Shown: positions 18,928 through 28,683 of the stretch, piece after piece
How positions within the stretch are numbered: position 1 is the first letter of the stretch
How the letters are laid out: each line of letters begins with the position of its first letter
DNA from: Limosilactobacillus pontis
GTDB taxonomy: Bacteria; Bacillota; Bacilli; Lactobacillales; Lactobacillaceae
Direction: 5' to 3'
Length of the DNA stretch: 64,000 bases
NCBI RefSeq assembly: GCF_002940945.1
Contig: NZ_PNFV01000007.1
Span: forward strand, 1,267-65,266
The notes under the pieces: generated by a model
Database searches by the model: none
The model's input: only the letters and a program-made list of their open reading frames with translations
Told to the model about the DNA's origin: nothing
Translations under genes and position numbers: made by a program

Positions 18928-19059
18928 TTAGCGTCGGTTATTGAAATAAAAGGCCAGGACAATCAACAGTGCGATGACGATGATTGCCAGACGGGGGTCA
19001 GTCTTGAATAACTCATGCATGGCGTGGATTTGGCCGATACCAAGGGGCAGATTGAACAT
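18928..19059 (-). CDS. Small single-span membrane protein
   Basis: A 43-residue protein: a short amphipathic start (MFNLPLGIGQIHAMHELFK), one hydrophobic helix (LAIIVIALLIVLAFYF) and a basic end NNRR. ATG 19059 has a strong aaaggag site; an upstream in-frame ATG at 19110 does not and sits in poor context. It converges on the flavin reductase gene and touches the end of that gene's original reading frame. I do not recognise the family; a one-helix regulator or membrane stress peptide is possible. Confidence 0.6.
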   Translation of the reverse strand: MFNLPLGIGQIHAMHELFKTDPRLAIIVIALLIVLAFYFNNRR

Positions 19060-19143
19060 ATTAACAACTCCTTTTTCATCAATTATGCCGGTGGCGATGT
19101 TGCAGGGCAAGCAAAAAGGTTCTTTTATGTTTGGATAAAATAG

Positions 19144-19172
19144 TTGGCTTTAACGGTCAATTCCGGGATAAT
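19144..19172 (+). promoter_or_regulatory. Promoter of ldhD
   Basis: A -35 ttggct (19144-19149) and a -10 gataat (19167-19172) spaced by 17 bases. The predicted start is about 55 bases before the ldhD ATG. Confidence 0.6.
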
Positions 19173-19180
19173 GGTCTTGA

Positions 19181-20236
<1,056 letters not shown>

Positions 20237-20252
20237 TAAATAATTAACAAAC

Positions 20253-20282
20253 GGGTTTCAGCACGGCTGGGACCCTTTTTAA
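20253..20282 (+). terminator. Terminator of ldhD
   Basis: A 10-bp stem gggtttcagc/gctgggaccc with G-T pairs and a 3-base loop, followed by ttttt. Confidence 0.85.
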
Positions 20283-20305
20283 ATTGAGAAAGGATGATTA
20301 ATTAG

Positions 20306-20743
20306 ATGACAGACAAGGATAAGGAGAAACTTCGTCAGCGTCTGACGCCGACCCAATATGCAGTTACTCAGGATGCTGCTACGGAGCGTCCATTTACCGG
20401 TCGCTATGACCGTTTCGACCAGCCGGGAATCTACGTCGATGTGGTCAGCGGTGAGCCGCTGTTCTCATCGCTAGACAAGTATGATGCTGGTTGCGGCTGG
20501 CCGTCTTTCACTAAGCCAATCGCCAAGCGGGTTGTCAGAGAGAAACGCGATCAGTCATTTGGCATGGAGCGCACCGAGGTCCGCAGCAGGCAGGCCGACT
20601 CCCATCTGGGGCACGTCTTCACGGATGGTCCGGTTGACCGGGGCGGACTACGCTACTGCATTAACTCTGCTGCCCTCCAGTTCATTCCAGTCGACGAGCT
20701 AGAACAGGCTGGCTATGGGGAGTATCGTCAGCTCTTTCAATAG
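20306..20743 (+). CDS. msrB: Peptide methionine (R)-S-oxide reductase
   Basis: A 145-residue enzyme that repairs oxidised methionine in proteins. MsrB motifs are present: [30 protein letters not shown] and the catalytic cysteine in [11 protein letters not shown]. The two CxxC pairs that bind structural zinc in many MsrB proteins are absent, so this is a zinc-free form. The ATG follows gagaaaggatgat. The gene sits between two terminators; a promoter for it alone was not identified. Confidence 0.95.
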   Translation: MTDKDKEKLRQRLTPTQYAVTQDAATERPFTGRYDRFDQPGIYVDVVSGEPLFSSLDKYDAGCGWPSFTKPIAKRVVREKRDQSFGMERTEVRSRQADSHLGHVFTDGPVDRGGLRYCINSAALQFIPVDELEQAGYGEYRQLFQ

Positions 20744-20749
20744 AAAGTC

Positions 20750-20798
20750 AAAACGGCCACAGTAATGATCTTGAAAATCATCACTGTGGCCGTTTTAG
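20750..20798 (+). terminator. Terminator of msrB
   Basis: A roughly 20-bp stem (aaaacggccacagt... with ...actgtggccgtttt, one mismatch) and a seven-base loop, flanked by A and T runs. Confidence 0.9.
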
Positions 20799-20831
20799 TT
20801 ATAAATGAATAATTGCTTAATTTAATTTAGA

Positions 20832-20933
20832 TTATTGTTGGGGTTTACCACCTACAAACATCCCGGCAGCAGAAGCTATAATAATTCCAACAAAACTTAC
20901 AACAGCAATCATGTTACTTAAAGCTGACATCAT
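20832..20933 (-). CDS. 33-residue hydrophobic peptide
   Basis: An open frame with a good aaggaaggg site encodes MMSALSNMIAVVSFVG and continues to a Gly-rich hydrophobic stretch ending GGKPQQ. It is a single predicted membrane span with a short polar tail. An extended -10 promoter lies about 50 bases upstream. No homologue is recognised. Size and shape fit small membrane regulators or type I toxin-like peptides, but there is no proof of either. Confidence 0.55.
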   Translation of the reverse strand: MMSALSNMIAVVSFVGIIIASAAGMFVGGKPQQ

Positions 20934-20982
20934 GGTAAACACCCTTCCTTTTCTAAATGCTTTGTTATCTCTCAACACCTTT

Positions 20983-20991
20983 ATTATAGCA
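20983..20991 (-). promoter_or_regulatory. Extended -10 promoter for the small hydrophobic peptide
   Basis: On the minus strand tgctataat gives a perfect -10 with the TGn extension. No clear -35 is present. The predicted start lies about 45 bases before the peptide's ATG. Confidence 0.5.
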
Positions 20992-21221
20992 ATTCTCGGC
21001 CATCGTGCTGATAATAATTGGCTAATTTTTTAATAAGCAAAACGGCGACAGAACTTATCGAATGCTTAGGAATGGTTAATGATTTATCATAATGTTCTCT
21101 GCGGGGACAAGTAGCTAATTTTAACCCATTTTCGAATAGTGAACGATCCCAAAAATTATCTGGGGCAATTTTCACTTTTTCATAAACAATTTGCGCTTTT
21201 TATAAAAGATTATCAACTAAT

Positions 21222-21251
21222 AACAAAAAGGCCGATTTCTCATCAGCCTTT
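21222..21251 (-). terminator. Terminator of the methionine-uptake operon
   Basis: On the minus strand aaaggctgat pairs with atcggccttt around a five-base loop and is followed by ttttgtta. It lies 17 bases after the peptidase stop. Confidence 0.8.
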
Positions 21252-21268
21252 GGGGAGTTTATTAAATT

Positions 21269-22411
21269 CTAATTGAAGAAGTCACGGGCAATCTGCTTGT
21301 AGGCTTTGATTGCCGCCAGGTAACTGGGGATCGTGGTGCATTCATCGGTCTGGTGGGCCATATTCCAGGAGTCACAGCCGAGGACGACCACGGGAAGGTC
21401 TGGCCGATTGAGTGTGAAGACGCTGGCGTCGGTAGCACCGTTAATTGTCTTGAGCTCCACGTCATTCGGGTAGTTACGCTGGGCAGCGTGGAGAGCCAAC
21501 TGAACGAAGTCATTGTCCGGCTCGGTCAGAATTGGTCCGAAGCTTTGGGTGATCTCCATTTCTAACTGGAATGGAGTTTGGTGATTGAGCTGGTCTATCA
21601 GATCGGTCAGGCGGGCCGTGACGGCCTGGTTATTAAAAACAGCAGTTGGCCGAATATTGCCGAAAAGCTGAGCCTGGTCAGGGATTGTGTTGGCCTGCTT
21701 GCCACCCTCAATAATGGTGATACTATGCTGAACCTTGCCTAGATACTGGTCATCAGCCACATCAGTAAAGAGAGCTCGCTCCTGCTCAATGAAGTGGAGC
21801 AGGCCGTCGATGGCGTTGATTCCCTGGTCAGGATGGGAACTGTGAACGGACTTACCGATGCTGGTAATTCGGTAGGTGATGCTGCCAGAGTGGGCGAATA
21901 CAACGTTGCCGCCGGTCGGTTCCCCGACCACCAGGGCCGTCAATTTATCGGCTGCGCCCTGCTTCTCTAAGCGCCAAGCCCCAGGGGTCCCTAGTTCCTC
22001 ACCTGCTGTGGCAATGAACTTGAGGGTCCCGGCCGGCAGATCCCCGGCCTCCTTTAACTCGATCAAGGCAATCACCTGAGCAGCCAGGCCGCTCTTCATG
22101 TCGGCAGCCCCCCGGCCGTAGATGTGGCCACTGACAACTTCACCGGCGAAAGGATCGTGTTGCCAGCGGCTCGCGTCTGGCACTGCTACCGTATCCATAT
22201 GACCGGTAAAGCCAAGGATACGGGGGTCGGTACCTTCACCGATCTGGGCGATCAAGTTAGCGCGGCGGTCGCCAAAGGCATCGATGGTGACGTCAATACC
22301 GTGGGCTGAAAACAGCTTTTCCAAGTAATCTGCCACTGCAATCTCGTTGCCGTTGACAGAATGGATTCTAATCAGCTCTTGCAGGATGCGGACTTGTTCG
22401 TTGGTTTCCAT
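21269..22411 (-). CDS. M20-family zinc peptidase/deacylase (ArgE/DapE type)
   Basis: A 380-residue di-zinc amidohydrolase. Metal ligands are visible in FTGHMDTV (His and Asp), GRGAADMKSG (bridging Asp), ATAGEELGT (Glu pair) and the late MAHQTDE (His). A dimerisation domain occupies the middle (SGSITYRITSIGKSVHSSHP). Such enzymes are usually labelled succinyl-diaminopimelate desuccinylase, but here it is last in the metQ-metN-metI operon under a methionine T-box. Release of methionine from an N-acylated or peptide form imported by that transporter is a plausible job. A ggaggc site precedes the ATG. Confidence 0.88.
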   Translation of the reverse strand: METNEQVRILQELIRIHSVNGNEIAVADYLEKLFSAHGIDVTIDAFGDRRANLIAQIGEGTDPRILGFTGHMDTVAVPDASRWQHDPFAGEVVSGHIYGRGAADMKSGLAAQVIALIELKEAGDLPAGTLKFIATAGEELGTPGAWRLEKQGAADKLTALVVGEPTGGNVVFAHSGSITYRITSIGKSVHSSHPDQGINAIDGLLHFIEQERALFTDVADDQYLGKVQHSITIIEGGKQANTIPDQAQLFGNIRPTAVFNNQAVTARLTDLIDQLNHQTPFQLEMEITQSFGPILTEPDNDFVQLALHAAQRNYPNDVELKTINGATDASVFTLNRPDLPVVVLGCDSWNMAHQTDECTTIPSYLAAIKAYKQIARDFFN

Positions 22412-22449
22412 AGTAATGCCTCCTTTATTGGGGGGTGAGTTAGAATGGA

Positions 22450-23139
22450 TTAGCGAGTCTGGTGATCAAGCTTCTTGGCGATGAGGTCACCAACTACTTG
22501 AATAATCAGGACAAGCAGCAATACGAGCAGGGTAGCAACCAGGGTTACATCGTTGTTGAAGCGGTTGTACCCGTAAGAAATGGCGGTGTTCCCCAGGCCA
22601 CCAGCACCGATAGCGCCGGCCATGGCAGTCAGGCCTACCAGGCTGATCAAGGTCACTGTGGAGACCCTGGTTAGTTCAGACCGGGCCTCGCGTAGGTAAA
22701 CATCCACGATGATGTCCCAGTTGGTTGCGCCGATGGCCTCAGCCGCTTCGACCTTACCGTGATCAACACTTTCTAGGGCGACCTGAACCTGCCGGGCGTA
22801 GAAGCCGAACACACCGATGGTCAGTGGGACCAGGGCTGCAGTCGTTCCAATCTGGGTCCCAACCAGCAGCTGGGTGAATGGAGCGATGAAGGCCAACAGG
22901 ATGATAAACGGGATGGCCCGGAAGATTGATACAATTTTATCACAGACGTTAAACCAAAATCTATTCTCAAGAATACCACCGGGTTCGGTGATTACCAGGG
23001 CGACCCCGAAGAGGAGACCGAGGATGCCACCAAATATTGCTGGCCAGAAGGTCATGTAGATGGTCTGAATGATTGAGGTTCCCCAACCGTTGTCACCACC
23101 CCAGCCGAGCTGAATTACGTTTGGTAAAAGATTACTCAT
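22450..23139 (-). CDS. metI: Methionine ABC transporter permease MetI
   Basis: A 229-residue inner-membrane permease with five spans and the EAA loop ([23 protein letters not shown] shortened here to its core, [10 protein letters not shown]). It resembles MetI/MetP proteins, with [15 protein letters not shown] near the end. ATG 23139 (MSNLLPN) is chosen because aggagg stands seven bases before it; the longer frame from 23157 begins inside that site. The start overlaps the metN stop by eight bases, so the two are translationally coupled. Confidence 0.93.
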   Translation of the reverse strand: MSNLLPNVIQLGWGGDNGWGTSIIQTIYMTFWPAIFGGILGLLFGVALVITEPGGILENRFWFNVCDKIVSIFRAIPFIILLAFIAPFTQLLVGTQIGTTAALVPLTIGVFGFYARQVQVALESVDHGKVEAAEAIGATNWDIIVDVYLREARSELTRVSTVTLISLVGLTAMAGAIGAGGLGNTAISYGYNRFNNDVTLVATLLVLLLVLIIQVVGDLIAKKLDHQTR

Positions 23140-24196
23140 TCCAAATCCTCCTATCATTAATCTTAGTTACGGTTACGTTGCTTTGCTTAAGGAAGTCGAC
23201 AGCCTGGTCACGTTGGGCCTGGTCGCCCTTGACGATGATGAACAGGGTACCGACCGGCTGCCCACTGAGGACCTCGACGTTCCCATAGAGGATACTGGCC
23301 TCGACATTGAGACGTTTGTAGAGCTCAACGATGATTGACTGGGTCACGTTGTTGCCGTTGTAGACCAGCTGGAAGAGTTCTTCGTTATCGTTGAGGTGGT
23401 CAAGGTTGAAGGACTTAAGGGTATCGATAGCAGCCAGGGAGCCACCAACAAACTGCCGGGTCAATTCTTCCTTCGGTCGCAGGAAGACGTCCTGGAGAGC
23501 GCCTTTTTCGATGACTTTACCGTGTTCCATCACGGCGATCTTGTTGGCTACCCGTTTGACGGCGTCCATTTCGTGAGTGATTAAGACAACGGTCAGGCCG
23601 ATTTTCTGATTGAGACTCTTCAAGAGGTCGAGAATTTGGTTGGTGTTCTGGGGATCCAGGGCCGAGGTGGCCTCGTCGGAGATCAGAATCTGCGGGTCGT
23701 TGGCTAGCGCCCGGGCGATTGAAACCCGTTGCTGTTCACCGCCGGAGAGCTGAACGGGGTAGAATTCGGCCTTATCCTTCAAGCCGACCAGGTCGAGCAG
23801 CTCCAAGGCCTTCTTCTCCTGAGCATCGCTGTCGAGGTTACTGTGCTTAAGGGCAAAGAGAACATTTTCAATCACCGAGGTTTCGTTGAGCAGGTTGAAG
23901 TGTTGGAAGATCATACCGATCTTACGACGCTTATTCTGTAATTCCTTATTAGAAACCTGCTGATGGTGGTCACTGAAGAAGGTGTCGCCAGCGACGATCA
24001 CCGTCCCATCCGTTGGCTTTTGCAGGAGGTTAATCGTTCGTACTAATGTTGACTTTCCAGCCCCGGAGTAACCGACGATTCCGTAAATATCGCCGGGTTG
24101 AATTTCGAGGGAGACGTCTTGAACGGCGCGAACCACCTTTTTACCCTGCTTAAAGGTTACATTAATATTTTGTAGGTTAATGATTGGGTCTGCCAT
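23132..24196 (-). CDS. metN: Methionine ABC transporter ATPase MetN
   Basis: A 354-residue ATPase: Walker [11 protein letters not shown]-loop IFQHFNLL, signature LSGGEQQR, Walker [15 protein letters not shown]-loop LITHE. The C-terminal 90 residues form a NIL domain, which binds methionine to trans-inhibit transport ([24 protein letters not shown]). Its length equals that of known MetN. It sits 14 bases after metQ and overlaps metI. Regulation is by the methionine T-box upstream of metQ. Confidence 0.96.
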   Translation of the reverse strand: MADPIINLQNINVTFKQGKKVVRAVQDVSLEIQPGDIYGIVGYSGAGKSTLVRTINLLQKPTDGTVIVAGDTFFSDHHQQVSNKELQNKRRKIGMIFQHFNLLNETSVIENVLFALKHSNLDSDAQEKKALELLDLVGLKDKAEFYPVQLSGGEQQRVSIARALANDPQILISDEATSALDPQNTNQILDLLKSLNQKIGLTVVLITHEMDAVKRVANKIAVMEHGKVIEKGALQDVFLRPKEELTRQFVGGSLAAIDTLKSFNLDHLNDNEELFQLVYNGNNVTQSIIVELYKRLNVEASILYGNVEVLSGQPVGTLFIIVKGDQAQRDQAVDFLKQSNVTVTKINDRRIWNE

Positions 24197-24210
24197 ACAA
24201 AGTCCTCCTA

Positions 24211-25062
24211 TTACTTATTGAAGTTCAGGTCCCAGGCTGGTAATTCAGCGGTGCCATAGTGCTTCTTGATGAATTGCTTCGTCTTTTCGGTCTGGTATGC
24301 TTTGACCACGTCTTGGTAGGTCTTCTTGTCCTTGTTGCTCTTCTTGGCAGCAATGATGTTGACCCACTGTTCGGAATCCTTGTTGATTGGTTCAACAAAA
24401 ATAGCGGATTTGTAGTTGATTCCAGCGGCTTGGGCATAGTTGGTGTTGACCACCGCAGCGTCGACGTCTTTCAGGGAACGAGCGGTTTGTTCAGCGGCTA
24501 ATTCCTTGAATTGGATGTGCTTAGGGTTCTTGGCAACAGAATTAGCACTAGCCAGGGTTGTTCCCTTCTTGAGGGTGATCAATCCGGCGTTCTTCAGGGC
24601 GAAGAGGGCCCGTGATTCGTTGGTGGCGTCGTTCGGTACGGCAACCGTGGCGTTGTCGGGCAGGTCCTTCAAGTTCTTGTACTTGTTGGAGTAGACTCGA
24701 ATAGGGGTGATGTAGGTATCACCGACGGACACGATGTCAGTGTGGTGTGCCTTGTTCCAGCTTTTTAAGAAAAGCTTGTGCTGGAAGGCGTTTAGGTCAA
24801 TGTCACCATTCTGCAGGGCCTTATTTGGCTGATTGTAGTCAGTGAAGTCCTTGGTCTTAACTGTGACGTGGTACTTATCCTTGGCGGTCTTGGCAACAGA
24901 TTGCCATAGCTTGGCCTCGTTCTTGTCCCCGGACATGATCCCGACGGTTACCGTCCGTTGGCTCTCCTGACGGGGCCGAACAAAGCTGAAGTAGCCGGCA
25001 ATGATAACCAGGATGGCGACAACCACCCAGATGATTGTTCTTTTCTTCTTTCGATTCCGCAT
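24211..25062 (-). CDS. metQ: Methionine-binding protein MetQ (NlpA family)
   Basis: A 283-residue substrate-binding protein. A basic start and a hydrophobic segment ([19 protein letters not shown]) form an uncleaved membrane anchor; there is no lipobox cysteine, unlike most NlpA-family members. The NlpA fold follows with [32 protein letters not shown] and [15 protein letters not shown]. It binds methionine at the cell surface for MetNI. First gene of the operon, with a gaaagggag site, 60 bases below the T-box terminator. Confidence 0.93.
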   Translation of the reverse strand: MRNRKKKRTIIWVVVAILVIIAGYFSFVRPRQESQRTVTVGIMSGDKNEAKLWQSVAKTAKDKYHVTVKTKDFTDYNQPNKALQNGDIDLNAFQHKLFLKSWNKAHHTDIVSVGDTYITPIRVYSNKYKNLKDLPDNATVAVPNDATNESRALFALKNAGLITLKKGTTLASANSVAKNPKHIQFKELAAEQTARSLKDVDAAVVNTNYAQAAGINYKSAIFVEPINKDSEQWVNIIAAKKSNKDKKTYQDVVKAYQTEKTKQFIKKHYGTAELPAWDLNFNK

Positions 25063-25124
25063 AGTAATAACTCCCTTTCGTAATATCTTGCTGCATTAAT
25101 TAATCAAGGTCGGTACTGGAAATG

Positions 25125-25409
25125 AAAAAAGCACCCGTCCCTTAAACTAAAGGACGAGTGCTTCGTGTTACCACCTTTATTCGCTGGACCGTCACCGACC
25201 CAGCCTCAGTAGGTTACTCTAACCTCAGTTAGAATTACCTAGCACGAATAACGTGTGCTAACCCGTTACTGGCTAATCACGATCGCCAGTACCATTCCAA
25301 GCCCATCTTCGGCAACGACACCTGCTCCTTCACACCAGCCAGAAGCTCTCTTGAAGGTTTAGTTGCTTACTCTGCTTTTCGATATGTTTAACTTTGATTA
25401 ATTGATTAT
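25125..25409 (-). promoter_or_regulatory. T-box leader, methionine specific (metQNI operon)
   Basis: On the minus strand the leader contains the stem I distal signature agagagcttctggctggtg (25338-25356), the T-box itself aaaggtggtaacacgaag and, directly after it, the terminator aagcactcgtcctt...aagggacgggtgctttttt (25125-25163). Uncharged tRNA would pair with the T-box and favour readthrough. Two ATG triplets are candidate specifiers (minus strand 25306-25304 and 25295-25293); both fit methionine and the operon beneath. Confidence 0.88.
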
Positions 25410-25415
25410 GGCTTT

Positions 25416-25443
25416 ATTATAATAACTTTCTCATTGTTGTCAA
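25416..25443 (-). promoter_or_regulatory. Promoter of the methionine T-box operon
   Basis: On the minus strand a consensus -35 ttgaca (25443-25438) and -10 tataat (25421-25416) are spaced by 16 bases. Confidence 0.8.
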
Positions 25444-25573
25444 CACTTTTTATAACGAAAATCAATTTGAAAAGATGTCTACTATAAATACGATTGCTCT
25501 GAAAAATACTGCTCATTACTAGAGAGTGTGGACCATGACGGTGGGATAGTCGAAAGTTTATAGTGGGACTGGC

Positions 25574-25598
25574 GTTTAATGTTAAACCGTGCTATATT
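25574..25598 (+). promoter_or_regulatory. Promoter and palindrome before L-HicDH gene
   Basis: A perfect palindrome gtttaatgttaaac (25574-25587) lies just upstream of an extended -10, tgctatatt (25590-25598). The palindrome occupies the spacer/-35 region, a typical place for an operator. The cognate regulator is unknown. Confidence 0.5.
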
Positions 25599-25638
25599 AA
25601 AATTCAATGAGATTGATTAGACGAAAGGGGTCTTAATA

Positions 25639-26574
25639 ATGGCACGAAAAGTTGCAGTAATCGGAATGGGGCATGTCGGGTCAACCGTTGCCCACTACAT
25701 CGTCGCTAATGGTTTTGCGGACGACCTGGTACTGATCGACACGAATGAGGCAAAGGCCAAGGCGGATGCCTTAGACTTCAAGGATGCGATGGCTAATCTA
25801 CCGTTCCATACCAACATTGTTGTCAACGACTATGCGGCCCTCGCAGATACCGACGTGATCGTTTCCGCGGTCGGCAACATTAAGCTTCAGGATAATCCAA
25901 ACGCGGATCGGTTTGCGGAGCTGCCGTTTACTCGAGATGCCGTTGCTGATGTTGCCCAAAAAATCAAGGATAGCGGCTTTAATGGTAAGATCGTAGTGAT
26001 CACCAATCCAGTTGACGTGATTACCTCTCTCTACCAGAAGATCACCGGCCTGCCGAAGGGGCACGTCATTGGAACCGGGACCCTGCTGGACTCCGCCCGG
26101 ATGAAGCGGGCGGTGGCCGATCGCTTACACGTTGATCCACGTTCCGTGGCTGGTTACAACCTCGGTGAACACGGAAACTCCCAGTTTACGGCCTGGTCGA
26201 CGGTTAAGGTTCTTGACCAGCCGATCACCAAGCTAGCTAAGGAGAAAGGCCTTGATCTAGATGAACTGGACAAGGAGGCCAAGATGGGTGGCTGGACAGT
26301 TTTCCAGGGTAAAAAATACACCAGTTACGGGGTTGCCACCGCAGCAGTTCGCCTGGTCAACGTTATTCTTTCCAACGCCTTGACTGAACTGCCTGTTTCC
26401 AACTACCGAGCTGAATATGGCGTGTACCTGTCATACCCAGCGGTAGTTGGCCGCGATGGGATCGTTGCCCAGTCCCAGTTGGACTTGACAGAGGAAGAAC
26501 TCAAGAAGCTCCAGACTTCAGCTGATTTTATCAAGGAAAAGTATGCGGAGAGCCTGGCTGCTACGAAAAAGTAG
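25639..26574 (+). CDS. L-2-hydroxyisocaproate dehydrogenase (L-LDH family)
   Basis: A 311-residue NAD-dependent L-2-hydroxyacid dehydrogenase. The NAD loop GMGHVGS (9-15), Asn123, Asp151, Arg154 and catalytic His178 (NLGEHGNSQF) are present. Segments such as NEAKAKADALDFKDAMANL and VVVITNPVDVITSLYQ track Weissella L-HicDH rather than ordinary L-LDH, including the extended substrate loop GNIKLQDNPNADRF. It reduces branched 2-oxoacids, or pyruvate less well, so it may serve amino-acid catabolism (leucine to hydroxyisocaproate). A cgaaaggggtc site precedes the ATG. Confidence 0.9.
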   Translation: MARKVAVIGMGHVGSTVAHYIVANGFADDLVLIDTNEAKAKADALDFKDAMANLPFHTNIVVNDYAALADTDVIVSAVGNIKLQDNPNADRFAELPFTRDAVADVAQKIKDSGFNGKIVVITNPVDVITSLYQKITGLPKGHVIGTGTLLDSARMKRAVADRLHVDPRSVAGYNLGEHGNSQFTAWSTVKVLDQPITKLAKEKGLDLDELDKEAKMGGWTVFQGKKYTSYGVATAAVRLVNVILSNALTELPVSNYRAEYGVYLSYPAVVGRDGIVAQSQLDLTEEELKKLQTSADFIKEKYAESLAATKK

Positions 26575-26616
26575 CCAAACAAGCTAAAAGGTGCTAAAGT
26601 AGTGATAAATATACTT

Positions 26617-26647
26617 AAGGGACTATGACGATTGTCGTAGTCCCTTT
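26617..26647 (+). terminator. Terminator after L-HicDH gene
   Basis: A 9-bp stem aagggacta/tagtccctt with further pairing gac/gtc inside, followed by tttt. Confidence 0.85.
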
Positions 26648-26673
26648 TCGTCTGAGAAAGGAAATAAGTAACA

Positions 26674-27861
26674 ATGACCAAAGAAGTAAAAAGGATCATT
26701 GCCACCGTTATCTTTTGCGAGTTCCTAATCTGCTTGGGGATGAGCTTGATCTTCCCGGTAATGCCCTTTATCAAGAACGAATATGGTTTCTCGGCTTTCG
26801 ACATGGGGGTAATGTCTTCTTTATTTGCCTTCGTCCAGTTCGTGGCCTCGCCGGTGGTCGGTCGGATCTCCGATAAGATCGGGCGGAAGCCAATGCTGGT
26901 GTGGGGCCTGTTGATCTTCTCTCTCGCCGAGTTTCTATTTGCAATTGCCCAGCACCTTTGGGCATTTGATATCTCTCGGGCGATCGACGGCCTATCGGCG
27001 GCAATGTTTGTGCCGACCTCGATGGCCTTGGCTGCCGATTTGACGACTGCCCGTCAGCGGGCAAAGGTAATCGGTTGGCTCTCGGCGGCTTTCAGTGGTG
27101 GTCTGATCCTGGGTCCTGGTCTGGGCGGTATCCTAGCTAATGTCAGTTATAAGTTTCCCTTCTGGGTTGCGGGTGCTCTGGGCCTGGTTAGTACCGTGGT
27201 GGCCTGGAGCCTCCTGCCCCGTGACAACGATGAACGTTTCCAGAGCACGACCAAGCATCCAGAAAACCAGTTGCTGGGGAGTACCTGGACCCAGCTGCGC
27301 CAACTGATGACCCCAGCCCTCATCACCCTGTTTGCAATGATCTTCGTGGCCGCTTTCGGCCTAGCGGGCTTTGAAAGTATCTACAGTCTCTACGTCAATG
27401 AGGTGCACCACTTCGACCTGGCAACGATCGCCCTGGTCCTGACACTGAATGGAATCATTTCCCTGATTCTCCAGGTTTTCTTCTTCGAGGGCCTGGTTCA
27501 CTGGATGGGGGAGGTTCGATTGATTCGGTACAGCTTCTTCCTTAGTGTTGTGGGGACGGTTTTCGTGATCTATGACCATTCTCATTGGCAGCTGGTGGTG
27601 GCAACGCTGATTGTCTTTGAGGCCTTTGATATGCTGCGACCGGCGATTACTACCCTGCTGACTAAGATGAGCAGGAGCAACCAGGGACTGCTGAACGGGA
27701 TCAATATGTCCCTGACCAGTGTTGGCAACATCATTGGTCCACTGATTTCGGGGGCTCTGCTGGACATGAACTACCAGTATCCGTACTGGGTGGTCATTGT
27801 CTTTCTGGCGGCCGCTTTTGTGATCACCTTTGGTATGAACCGCCTAGTGGTGCGAGATTGA
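26674..27861 (+). CDS. MFS drug/metabolite efflux transporter
   Basis: A 395-residue transporter with twelve hydrophobic helices. Motif A is GRISDKIGRKPM between helices 2 and 3, and the motif C-like GLILGPGLGGIL segment lies in helix 5, a mark of antiporter-type drug exporters (TetA/NorA-like). The ATG follows gaaaggaaataag. It lies only 20 bases before the TauE gene on the same strand and they are probably co-transcribed. The substrate is unknown. Confidence 0.88.
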   Translation: MTKEVKRIIATVIFCEFLICLGMSLIFPVMPFIKNEYGFSAFDMGVMSSLFAFVQFVASPVVGRISDKIGRKPMLVWGLLIFSLAEFLFAIAQHLWAFDISRAIDGLSAAMFVPTSMALAADLTTARQRAKVIGWLSAAFSGGLILGPGLGGILANVSYKFPFWVAGALGLVSTVVAWSLLPRDNDERFQSTTKHPENQLLGSTWTQLRQLMTPALITLFAMIFVAAFGLAGFESIYSLYVNEVHHFDLATIALVLTLNGIISLILQVFFFEGLVHWMGEVRLIRYSFFLSVVGTVFVIYDHSHWQLVVATLIVFEAFDMLRPAITTLLTKMSRSNQGLLNGINMSLTSVGNIIGPLISGALLDMNYQYPYWVVIVFLAAAFVITFGMNRLVVRD

Positions 27862-27880
27862 AAAGGAGACTCGATAAAAC

Positions 27881-28630
27881 TTGATAAGTAACCTGATTCT
27901 ATTGATTACAGTTGGCCTGCTGGTAGGCATTTTTGTCATCTCTCTCGGTGGAGGTGGGGGTGCTATCTACCTGGGTGTCCTGACGGCTCTCTTCAGCCTG
28001 CCGCCCGCTACTGCTGCGGCCACTTCGATTGTGACCGCTCTGCCAGCGCTAGTTCTTGGCTCGTGGGCCTATTACCGACGGGGAATGATTGATTTCCACC
28101 TCGGCAACCGGATGCTGGTAGCGGCGATTCCCAGTATCTTCGTTGGTTTCTGGCTGTCACCCTGGCTGCCTGAGCAAACCTATAAGCTGGTGATCGGCCT
28201 GATCCTCGTTGCTCTGGGAATTCAGCTGATCTACAAGGTTTACCACCAGCCGGTTAGAAAGCAGGTAGCCTCCAAATGGGGGAGCGTAGCCTACGGGATT
28301 CTCGGTGGCCTGATGGTCGGTATCGCGGGGCTTAGTGGCGGCGGACCGATCACCGCTGGCCTGCTTTTATTGAATGTCAGAATGGCCAATGCTTCGGCTA
28401 CTTCGGCTTATGTCTTGGTAGGGATGTCGGTTGTCGGTGCCATCTTACATCTGACTGGCGGGAGTGTTGACTGGGCAGCCGCTGGCGGATTGGTTGCAGG
28501 CTCGCTGGTTGGTGCGCTTTTGGCCCCACCAGTGATTCTTTGGCTGACCAGAAAGTCCCAACGAACTCTGATCATTAAACTGGTCCTCGGGATTATGCTG
28601 ATTTTGATGGGGATTAAGACGACTATTTAG
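27881..28630 (+). CDS. TauE/SafE-family sulfite or anion exporter
   Basis: A 249-residue protein with about eight membrane helices in two repeats; conserved glycine patches are ISLGGGGGAIYLGVL and GIAGLSGGGPITAGLL. TauE/SafE proteins export sulfite or sulfoacetate, but many in Firmicutes are uncharacterised. The start is TTG 27881 (no ATG or GTG in frame nearby), 12 bases after aaaaggag, a wide spacing. It follows the MFS gene by 20 bases and ends at a bidirectional terminator. Confidence 0.85.
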   Translation: MISNLILLITVGLLVGIFVISLGGGGGAIYLGVLTALFSLPPATAAATSIVTALPALVLGSWAYYRRGMIDFHLGNRMLVAAIPSIFVGFWLSPWLPEQTYKLVIGLILVALGIQLIYKVYHQPVRKQVASKWGSVAYGILGGLMVGIAGLSGGGPITAGLLLLNVRMANASATSAYVLVGMSVVGAILHLTGGSVDWAAAGGLVAGSLVGALLAPPVILWLTRKSQRTLIIKLVLGIMLILMGIKTTI

Positions 28631-28642
28631 CGACAATAATAA

Positions 28643-28683
28643 AGGCGTCGTTAGTGAACAATCACTAGCGGCGCCATTTCTTT
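28643..28683. terminator. Bidirectional terminator between tauE and nth
   Basis: A stem ggcgtcgttagtga/tcactagcggcgcc with G-T pairs and a 3-base loop, flanked by aa and tttcttt. It serves both converging genes. Confidence 0.8.

Noticed and set aside
20984..21175. 63-residue frame on the minus strand before the small hydrophobic peptide
   Set aside because: It begins at a GTG with no ribosome site, has no recognisable feature, and overlaps the promoter of the peptide gene.
21269..22411. Naming the M20 peptidase dapE
   Set aside because: Its operon is for methionine uptake, not lysine synthesis, and the family covers many substrates; only the family is claimed.
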